From assembly GCA_947589145.1 (NCBI GenBank), contig CANQCB010000054.1, positions 1 through 9,811 on the forward strand: DNA of 9,811 nucleotides. The letters run 5' to 3'. The notes below the pieces were generated by a model, which saw only the letters and a program-made list of their open reading frames with translations, did not search any database and was not told the DNA's origin. The position numbers and the translations under genes were made by a program. Origin of the DNA: an uncultured Clostridia bacterium. GTDB taxonomy: Bacteria > Bacillota > Clostridia > Christensenellales > Pumilibacteraceae. Position 1 is the stretch's first letter; every line of letters begins with the position of its first letter. Below, one piece after another: positions 1 through 6,071 of this stretch.

Positions 1-344
1 AGCGCGCCGCGGCGCATTTTGGCGCACAGCGAGCAGGGGTTCTTTTCCTTACGCTCGTTGAAAATTATGTCGTAGAGTTCGGTTTTCTCGATTATATAAG
101 GGACGTCGAGGCTCTCGCAATATTCGCGCATGACCGTATAGTCCGCGCCCGCGCCCATATCCACCGTCACCGCCATAAGATCGAATGCGGCGGGAGAAAA
201 GCGGCGGTACGCGGCAAGCGCGCCGAGAAGCGCGGCAGAATCCTTTCCGCCCGAAAGCCCGACGGCTATTTTGTCGCCGTCCTCTATCATTTTGTAATCT
301 TCAACCGCGCGTCTGAGCGGAGAAAGAATTTGCTGCATTCTCAT
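1..344 (-). CDS. ttcA: TtcA-like PP-loop ATPase (tRNA 2-thiocytidine synthesis), partial, C-terminus off left edge
   Basis: The first 114 residues are present; the gene runs off the left edge. The PP-loop ATP-pyrophosphatase motif SGGKDS is at residues 31-36, and a CSLC pair (C104, C107) followed by KMRRG matches the cysteine pair of the TtcA family (CSLCxxLRRG in the enterobacterial enzyme). Family knowledge: TtcA activates C32 of some tRNAs with ATP and inserts sulfur, using an Fe-S cluster held by cysteines. The start is ATG at 344, preceded by two GGGG runs (an AAAAGGGG motif repeated in tandem at about 347-365) that serve as the Shine-Dalgarno site; a second in-frame ATG lies two codons later. 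It follows typA by 71 nt on the same strand and is probably co-transcribed. A related PP-loop protein such as TilS is less likely because of the CxxC motif. The tRNA position modified in this organism is inferred, not shown. Confidence 0.8.
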   Translation of the reverse strand, partial: MRMQQILSPLRRAVEDYKMIEDGDKIAVGLSGGKDSAALLGALAAYRRFSPAAFDLMAVTVDMGAGADYTVMREYCESLDVPYIIEKTELYDIIFNERKEKNPCSLCAKMRRGA

Positions 345-415
345 ATTTGCCCCTTTTGTCCCCTTTTGCGGGATCTTGCCGACCTACTCGCAAGCGATCG
401 CGCGTTCGGAATCGA

Positions 416-2245
416 TCAGACTTTTTTGCGGTTCTTCGCCCACTCTTTCATGCGGAGTTCGGTGTCCAAGATTCGCTTTCTTATTCGGTAACTGTGCGGC
501 GTGACTTCGAGCAGTTCGTCGTCCGCCAAAAATTCTATCGCCTGTTCGAGGGAGAGTTTTTTGCACGGCACGAGACGGAGCGCGTCGTCGGACGCCGACG
601 ATCGGGTGTTGGTGAGTTGTTTACGCTTGCAAACGTTGACGACTATGTCGTCGCCGCGCGGAGACTCCCCGACTACCATTCCCTGATATACGGGCACACC
701 CGCGCCTATGAACAGCGGACCGCGCTCCTGCGCGTTGAACAGTCCGTACGTTATGGACTCGCCCGTTTCGTGCGCGATGAGAGAGCCGACCGAGCGGCGG
801 TTGATCTCTCCGCGATATGCGTCGTATTTATCGAATACCGCGTTCATTATCCCCTCGCCCTTGGTATCGGTCAGAAATTCCGACTTATACCCGAACAGTC
901 CGCGCGACGGCACGGAAAATTCCAGCCGCATTCGCGTGCCTTTGGGCGTCATGGACACGAGTTCGCCCTTTCTCAGACCCATTTTTTCCATGACTATGCC
1001 AACGCTGTCCTCGGGCACGTCGGCAATCAGGCGGTCGATCGGTTCGCACAGCACTCCGTCGACGTTTTTCAAAAGCACTTTCGGCATGGATACCTGAAAT
1101 TCGTATCCTTCGCGGCGCATACTCTCTATCAGAATGGAGAGGTGCATTTCTCCCCTGCCGCAAACGACGAAAGATTCCGCCGTCTCTCCGTCGCTTACTC
1201 GGAGCGATACGTCTTTCACCGCCTCTTTATACAGCCGTGCGCGAAGGTGGCGGGACGTGACGAATTTGCCCTCTTTGCCCGCAAACGGGGAGTTATTCAC
1301 CATGAAAGTCATTTCAACGCTCGGTTCGCTTATTTTCGGGAATTCGATGGGTTCGGGCGCTTCGGGGTCGCAAAGAGTGTCGCCTATCGTCACGCCTTCC
1401 ACGCCCGCAACGCACACGATATCGCCCACCGTCGCGGACTCGACTGCCGTTCGGGTCAGTCCCTCGAATTGGTAAATGTTGGAGACTTTGGCGCGGACGG
1501 GTTCGCTATCCGAATGATAATTCACTATCGCGACCGGCTGTCCCTGTTTGAGACTGCCGCGTTCCACTCGCCCTATGCCTATGCTCCCGACATAGTCGGA
1601 ATAGTCGAGGGCGGAGACGAGCATTTGCAGGGGCGCGTTTTCGTCGCCCTCGGGCGGAGGAATGTGCGATATTATTTTGTCGAGCAGCGGCGTGAGATCC
1701 TCGCCCGTTTCGTCGGCGGTGAGCGACGCCGTGCCCGTTCTCGCGCTGCAATACACGATCGGGCTGTCGAGTTGGTCGTCGGTGGCGTTCAAGTCCATAA
1801 AGAGTTCGAGCACCTCGTCGGCAACCTCTTTCGGGCGCGCGTCGGGTCTGTCCATTTTGTTTATGACGACGACAACGGGGAGACCGAGCGCGAGGGCGTG
1901 TTCGAGCACAAAGCGGGTCTGCGGCATAGTACCTTCGAAGGAATCGACGAGGAGCACGACGCCGTTCACCATTTTGAGTATGCGCTCCACTTCGCCGCCG
2001 AAGTCCGCGTGCCCCGGGGTGTCCACGACGTTTATCTTATAGCCTTTGTAATGTATGGAAGTATTTTTCGCGAGTATGGTTATCCCGCGTTCGCGTTCGA
2101 GGTCGCCCGAGTCCATAACGCGTTCCGCAACCGATTGATTGGTGCGGAATGCGCCGCCTTGTTTGAGCATTTGATCCACGAGCGTGGTTTTTCCGTGGTC
2201 TACGTGCGCTATTATCGCGACGTTTCTTATTTTTTCGTTTATCAT
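416..2245 (-). CDS. typA: TypA/BipA translational GTPase
   Basis: A complete 609-residue protein, the usual length for TypA/BipA. All GTPase motifs are visible: the P-loop AHVDHGKT around residues 13-20, RGIT at 53-56, DTPGH at 75-79, NKMD at 129-132 and the CSA-type G5 motif at 166-168. An EF-Tu-like domain 2 follows at about 200-290, an EF-G-like alpha/beta domain at about 395-480, and then the BipA-specific C-terminal domain with the basic KRKQLTNTR stretch that contacts the ribosome in this family. Known role: it binds 70S/50S ribosomes, helps 50S assembly and is needed under cold or other stress. The start ATG at 2245 has AAGGAC about 7 nt upstream. It lies 39 nt after the HAD phosphatase gene; that gap holds a 5-bp stem (2267-2271 with 2277-2281) but no U-run, so read-through is expected. 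Confidence 0.97.
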   Translation of the reverse strand: MINEKIRNVAIIAHVDHGKTTLVDQMLKQGGAFRTNQSVAERVMDSGDLERERGITILAKNTSIHYKGYKINVVDTPGHADFGGEVERILKMVNGVVLLVDSFEGTMPQTRFVLEHALALGLPVVVVINKMDRPDARPKEVADEVLELFMDLNATDDQLDSPIVYCSARTGTASLTADETGEDLTPLLDKIISHIPPPEGDENAPLQMLVSALDYSDYVGSIGIGRVERGSLKQGQPVAIVNYHSDSEPVRAKVSNIYQFEGLTRTAVESATVGDIVCVAGVEGVTIGDTLCDPEAPEPIEFPKISEPSVEMTFMVNNSPFAGKEGKFVTSRHLRARLYKEAVKDVSLRVSDGETAESFVVCGRGEMHLSILIESMRREGYEFQVSMPKVLLKNVDGVLCEPIDRLIADVPEDSVGIVMEKMGLRKGELVSMTPKGTRMRLEFSVPSRGLFGYKSEFLTDTKGEGIMNAVFDKYDAYRGEINRRSVGSLIAHETGESITYGLFNAQERGPLFIGAGVPVYQGMVVGESPRGDDIVVNVCKRKQLTNTRSSASDDALRLVPCKKLSLEQAIEFLADDELLEVTPHSYRIRKRILDTELRMKEWAKNRKKV

Positions 2246-2284
2246 TTTAAGTCCTTTCGTCTTTGCCCGAGCGTGCCTCGGTCT

Positions 2285-2917
2285 TTACAGCTGTTTAAGT
2301 TCGCTCGGATCGCGCAAAAACCGCGTGCCGCCGTTGTTTTTCAGATATTCTTCGGTTCGGAAGCCCCAGGTAACGGATACGATATCTATGCCTGCGGATC
2401 TCGCCATTTGTATGTCCGGCTCGCCGTCGCCCACCATTATGCAGTCCGACTTTTCCGAGCCGAGCGCGTTCATCGCCGCGAAAAGCATATCGGGCGCGGG
2501 CTTTTTCGGCATGTTCTCGGTCACGCCGAAATATTCGGTTATGTAGGGATAGAAGAATTTTTTGCAAAGCACTTTTACCGCCGCGTCGCCCTTATTGGAA
2601 ACGATCGCCATTTTTCTGCCCTTTTCATGCAACGCTTTTATGCTTTCGAGTATGCCTTCGTACGGGCGCGTGTTGTCTTGGAGGTGTTCGGCGTAGTATG
2701 CGGTAAAGTATTTCATTCCCTCTTTCGCGAGCGCCTTGTCCCCGCCGCATGCCCGTTCCATGAGGAGCACGTACCCGTCTCCCACGTACGAGCAGACCTG
2801 TTCGCGGGTACGCTCGGCGCAACCGATGGATCGAAGCCCGAAATTCACCGCATTCGTAAGGTCGGTGAGAGTGTCGAGAAGAGTGCCGTCGAGGTCAAAA
2901 AGTATGGTGTTTTTCAT
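2285..2917 (-). CDS. gph: HAD-superfamily phosphatase, phosphoglycolate phosphatase type
   Basis: A complete 210-residue protein, normal for Gph/PpaX-type HAD hydrolases. Motif I is FDLDGTLLDT with nucleophile D8 and acid/base D10. Motif II is SNK at 107-109, the motif III lysine is in KKPAPD (138-142), and motif IV is VGDGEPD (162-168), with D164 and D168 as metal ligands. The residue after GD is usually S or T in this subfamily and is G here. Residues of about 15-80 form the small helical cap. The ending with TWGF (183-186) is typical of phosphoglycolate phosphatases. Likely reaction: 2-phosphoglycolate to glycolate, which would clear the product of 3' DNA-end repair; pyrophosphate or other sugar phosphates are possible substrates. 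The start ATG at 2917 has AAGGAG about 13 nt upstream, a rather long spacing. It follows uvrA by 53 nt in the same direction. Confidence 0.85.
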   Translation of the reverse strand: MKNTILFDLDGTLLDTLTDLTNAVNFGLRSIGCAERTREQVCSYVGDGYVLLMERACGGDKALAKEGMKYFTAYYAEHLQDNTRPYEGILESIKALHEKGRKMAIVSNKGDAAVKVLCKKFFYPYITEYFGVTENMPKKPAPDMLFAAMNALGSEKSDCIMVGDGEPDIQMARSAGIDIVSVTWGFRTEEYLKNNGGTRFLRDPSELKQL

Positions 2918-2970
2918 AAATTCGTAAATTCTCCTTGCGTTTGGGGCGGGTCCGCTTTACGGGCCTCGGC

Positions 2971-5787
2971 TTATTTTCCGAGGATCTCTTTCAAAAAATG
3001 TCCCGTGTACGACTTTTCGCACCGAGCGACTTCCTCGGGCGTGCCGCTCGTGACTATCGTGCCGCCCTTGTCGCCGCCCTCGGGTCCGACGTCGATTATC
3101 CAATCCGCGCATTTGATGACGTCGAGGTTATGCTCGATCACGACGACGGTATTGCCGCCGCTCACGAGGCGCGAAAGTATGCCGATGAGTTTCTCCACGT
3201 CCGCGCTGTGGAGTCCCGTCGTCGGTTCGTCGAGGACGTACAGCGTTTTCGAGGTGGAACGGCGGGCAAGCTCGGTGGCGAGTTTGACGCGTTGCGCCTC
3301 GCCGCCCGACAGCGTCGTCGCGGATTGACCGAGTTTGACGTAACCCAATCCCACGTCATAGAGCGTTTTGAGTTTGGCGTATATCCCCGTCATATTCTCG
3401 AAGAAAGAACAGCCCTCTTCCACCGTCATGTCCAAAACCTCGTATATGTCCTTGCCCTTATATTTCACTTGAAGGGTTTCGCGGTTATACCTCTTTCCGC
3501 CGCACACCTCGCAGGGAACGTATACGTCCTGCAAAAAGTGCATTTCTATGCGGCGTATGCCGTCGCCCTCGCAGGCTTCGCACCTACCGCCCTTGATATT
3601 GAAGGAAAACCGCCCTGCCGTGTATCCGCGTTCCTGCGCGTCGGGAGTTTTGGCGAACAGTTCGCGTATTTGCGTGAACGCGCCCGTGTACGTCGCGGGA
3701 TTGGAGCGCGGCGTTCTGCCTATCGGGGATTGGTCTATGCAAATGACGTTGTCGAGCTGCTCCACGCCGTAAATGTCGTCGTATTTCCCCTCCAAAAGCC
3801 GCGAGCCGTTCACGCGGTTGGAGACTGCGGGATATAATATCTGATTGACGATGGAACTTTTGCCGCCGCCGCTCACCCCCGTCACCGCGGTTATTACGCC
3901 GAGTGGAATTTCCACGTCTATGTTTTTGAGGTTGTTCTGCTTCGCGCCGACGATCCTTACCGATTTTTCCCACGGTCTGCGCGTACTCGGGATCTCTATC
4001 CGCTTTCTTCCGGACAGATAGTCGCCCGTCACGGATCTTTCGCATTTCGCGACCTCTTCGGGCGTGCCCGCCGCGATCACCTCGCCGCCGTGTACGCCTG
4101 CGCCCGGTCCGATATCCACGAGGAAGTCCGCTTCGCGCATGGTCTCTTCGTCGTGCTCCACGACTATCAGGGTGTTGCCGAGGTCGCGGAGGTTTTTCAA
4201 CGTGGCTATGAGTTTGCGGTTGTCGCGCTGGTGCAACCCGATCGACGGCTCGTCGAGGATATACACAACCCCTGTGAGACCGCTGCCGATCTGAGTCGCA
4301 AGGCGTATGCGTTGAGCCTCTCCGCCCGACAAGGTGTTCGCGCCGCGCGCGAGCGTGAGATATTCCAACCCCACGTTTTGCAGGAACGACAAACGCGCGT
4401 TTACCTCTTTGAGAATGGGCGCGGCTATTATGGTCTGCGAATAACCGAGTTTCACGTCTCGTAAAAAGTTCACGAGGTCAGAGACCTGCATGGAGCAAAG
4501 TTCGTATATGTCCTTTCCGCCTATTTTTACGGCAAGAGCCTCGGGTTTCAGGCGTTTGCCCTTACACTCGTTGCAAGGCAGGTCGCGGAGATATTTTTCT
4601 ATCTCCCTCTTCGCCGATTCGCTCGCCGAGGTGTGATAGCGGCGTTCGAGGTTGGTCACCACTCCCTCGTATTTCCGCTTGTAAGTATAGGTGAAGTTTT
4701 CGCTTGACAGCGACAATTTTATTTCGGAGTCGTCGCCGTAAAGGAGTATGCGTTTTATGTTCTCGGGCAACGTTTTGAATGGGACATCCAGCGAAAAACC
4801 GTACTTCTCCGCAAGTGAAGCGAACATTTGCAAAGTAGTTTTCGCCGAGTCGAAGTTCCAACCCGTGACGGTTATCGCGCCTTCGCGGAGAGTTTTGCTT
4901 CCGTCGCCGTAGATGAGCTGAGGGTCTATTACCTGTTTGAATCCGAGTCCGCCGCATTCCGGGCAGGCGCCGAAGGGAGAGTTGAACGAGAAGAGTTTGG
5001 GCTCTATTTCGGGGAGCGATACGCCGCAATCGGCGCAGGCGTACTTCGTGTTGTACAAAGTTTCCTCTCCGTTCGCCTCGACGACTACTATGCCGTTGGC
5101 GATTTTGAGCGCAAGTTCGACGGAATCGGTCAGGCGTTTTTCCGTCGCGCTCCTGTCCTTCATCACAATTCTGTCCACGCATACGCTTACGGTATGCTTG
5201 ACTTGCTTGTCAAGTTCGATATCTTCGGAAAGGTCGTGCATTTCGCCGTCGATCTTCACTCGAACAAAACCCTGCTTGGCGAACGAGGCGAGTTCCTTTT
5301 TATACTCCCCCTTTTTCCCCCGCGCAATGGGAGCGAGTATGAACATACGGCTTCCTTCGGGCAATGTGAAAATCGAGTCGATTATCTGATCTATGGACAG
5401 ACAGGTTACGGGCTTGCCGCACTTGGGGCAATATACGTCCCCCGCTTTTGCGAAAAGCAGGCGCAGGTAGTCGTATATCTCCGTCACGGTGCCGACGGTG
5501 GACCTCGGGTTGTGCGACGTGGTTTTTTGGTCGATGGATATTGCGGGAGAAAGCCCGTCTATCGAATCGATATCCGGCTTGTTGATCTGACCGAGGAACA
5601 TACGCGCATACGAGGAGAGGCTCTCGACGTAACGCCGCTTGCCCTCGGCGTATATGGTGTCGAACGCCAGCGAGCTTTTGCCGCTGCCCGAAATACCCGT
5701 CAGCACCGTGAGGGTGTCATGGGGTATGTCGAGATCGATATTTTTCAGGTTGTTTTCGCGCGCTCCGCGTATTTTAATGTATTTCAT
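2971..5787 (-). CDS. uvrA: UvrA, excinuclease ABC subunit A
   Basis: A complete 938-residue protein (the enterobacterial form is 940), the DNA-damage sensor of nucleotide excision repair, which works as a dimer with UvrB. There are two ABC ATPase modules. Walker A motifs are GISGSGKSS at 31-39 and GVSGGGKSS at 637-645; the second has G where the family usually has S, still fitting GxxGxGKS. The LSGGEAQR signatures are at 486-493 and 826-833, each followed by a Walker B of the form YILDEP or YVLDEP. Two zinc modules are intact: C251/C254/C275/C278 and C736/C739/C759/C762. A further CPKC lies in the UvrB-binding region. The frame is open 72 codons further upstream, but the ATG at 5787 was chosen because MKYIKIRGARENNLKN is the conserved UvrA N-terminus, GCGAGG lies 7 nt before it, and the upstream peptide resembles no UvrA. 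It leads a minus-strand operon. Confidence 0.98.
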   Translation of the reverse strand: MKYIKIRGARENNLKNIDLDIPHDTLTVLTGISGSGKSSLAFDTIYAEGKRRYVESLSSYARMFLGQINKPDIDSIDGLSPAISIDQKTTSHNPRSTVGTVTEIYDYLRLLFAKAGDVYCPKCGKPVTCLSIDQIIDSIFTLPEGSRMFILAPIARGKKGEYKKELASFAKQGFVRVKIDGEMHDLSEDIELDKQVKHTVSVCVDRIVMKDRSATEKRLTDSVELALKIANGIVVVEANGEETLYNTKYACADCGVSLPEIEPKLFSFNSPFGACPECGGLGFKQVIDPQLIYGDGSKTLREGAITVTGWNFDSAKTTLQMFASLAEKYGFSLDVPFKTLPENIKRILLYGDDSEIKLSLSSENFTYTYKRKYEGVVTNLERRYHTSASESAKREIEKYLRDLPCNECKGKRLKPEALAVKIGGKDIYELCSMQVSDLVNFLRDVKLGYSQTIIAAPILKEVNARLSFLQNVGLEYLTLARGANTLSGGEAQRIRLATQIGSGLTGVVYILDEPSIGLHQRDNRKLIATLKNLRDLGNTLIVVEHDEETMREADFLVDIGPGAGVHGGEVIAAGTPEEVAKCERSVTGDYLSGRKRIEIPSTRRPWEKSVRIVGAKQNNLKNIDVEIPLGVITAVTGVSGGGKSSIVNQILYPAVSNRVNGSRLLEGKYDDIYGVEQLDNVICIDQSPIGRTPRSNPATYTGAFTQIRELFAKTPDAQERGYTAGRFSFNIKGGRCEACEGDGIRRIEMHFLQDVYVPCEVCGGKRYNRETLQVKYKGKDIYEVLDMTVEEGCSFFENMTGIYAKLKTLYDVGLGYVKLGQSATTLSGGEAQRVKLATELARRSTSKTLYVLDEPTTGLHSADVEKLIGILSRLVSGGNTVVVIEHNLDVIKCADWIIDVGPEGGDKGGTIVTSGTPEEVARCEKSYTGHFLKEILGK

Positions 5788-5794
5788 TTCGTTG

Positions 5795-5800
5795 CCTCGC
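5795..5800 (-). promoter_or_regulatory. Ribosome binding site that fixes the uvrA start
   Basis: The minus strand reads GCGAGG, 7 nt before the ATG at 5787. This supports the 938-residue product over a start at 6003, which lies upstream of the promoter and inside the preceding terminator stem. Confidence 0.7.
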
Positions 5801-5886
5801 AGCAAAAAGCCTTTCGGATAACAACGGTTCCGCACGCACCGCTTTCGGTCGCGCAAAAGCGAAACTCGCTGTTTTTGCCACCTGTC

Positions 5887-5916
5887 ATTATAACATTTAT
5901 TCTGCCCGTCAATCAA
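5887..5916 (-). promoter_or_regulatory. Sigma-A-type promoter of the uvrA operon
   Basis: The minus strand has TTGATT (5911-5916), an 18-bp spacer and a perfect TATAAT (5887-5892) preceded by TG one base upstream, giving an extended -10. Transcription would start near 5880, leaving a leader of about 90 nt before the uvrA ATG. No riboswitch-like structure was recognised in that leader. This should drive uvrA, the HAD phosphatase, typA and the ttcA-like gene. Confidence 0.75.
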
Positions 5917-5920
5917 GAAA

Positions 5921-5934
5921 AAAACGGGCGTTCC
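5921..5934 (-). promoter_or_regulatory. Candidate LexA (SOS) box at the uvrA promoter
   Basis: The minus strand carries GAACGCCCGTTT, i.e. GAAC-N4-GTTT, 5 bp upstream of the -35 hexamer. Against the Bacillus-type LexA consensus CGAACRNRYGTTYC I count 11 of 14 matches. uvrA is a standard SOS gene in Bacillota, so the position makes sense. It overlaps one arm of another inverted repeat, GCCCGT (5904-5909) with ACGGGC (5924-5929), that straddles the -35 box, so a different repressor could also bind here. Confidence 0.35.
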
Positions 5935-5995
5935 GTCAAGAAAAAGTGCGGGAAATTTTTCGCCGCCGCAAAAGCGCGAGGAAAGAGTTTTGCGG

Positions 5996-6038
5996 AAAAG
6001 CAAAACCGCGCTCTTTGAGCGGTCAAAAAGCGCGGTTT
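5996..6038 (-). terminator. Rho-independent terminator of the lipoprotein gene
   Basis: A perfect 10-bp stem (6003-6012 with 6029-6038, AAACCGCGCT against AGCGCGGTTT) continues after one mismatch into 5 more pairs (6014-6018 with 6023-6027) around a GCGG loop. Read on the minus strand it is followed by TTTTGCTTTT. It begins 33 nt after the lipoprotein stop codon and lies before the uvrA promoter, so it separates the two transcription units. Confidence 0.85.
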
Positions 6039-6071
6039 GTGTGAGATATTTGTTTTATGATATGAAAGAGA

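Noticed and set aside
2267..2281. Possible terminator between the HAD gene and typA
   Set aside because: It is only a 5-bp stem with a 5-nt loop and no U-run after it, in a 39-nt gap inside a co-directional run.
347..3328. A very long plus-strand open frame (993 codons) antisense to typA, the HAD gene and the end of uvrA
   Set aside because: It crosses three well-identified genes and their gaps, its product is rich in Arg, His, Phe and Val with no recognisable domain, and no ribosome binding site supports it. It arises because the real genes rarely use codons whose complement is a stop.
5818..5831. A second LexA-like site (GGAACCGTTGTTAT on the minus strand) in the uvrA leader
   Set aside because: Only 9 of 14 positions fit the Bacillus consensus and it lies about 50 nt downstream of the predicted start; the site at 5921-5934 is better in match and position.
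5788..6003. A 72-residue N-terminal extension of UvrA
   Set aside because: The frame is open by chance. It would start upstream of the promoter and within a terminator hairpin, and the peptide does not resemble UvrA, while the ATG at 5787 has a good ribosome binding site and the family N-terminus.
4828..6018. A 396-codon plus-strand open frame antisense to the 5' half of uvrA
   Set aside because: It is the mirror of conserved UvrA coding sequence, has a low-complexity product without domains, and ends inside the lipoprotein terminator stem.
6001..6040. A small RNA or plus-strand terminator at the strong hairpin
   Set aside because: No plus-strand gene precedes it and the plus-strand 3' side lacks a clean U-run; position and polarity fit the end of the lipoprotein transcript.
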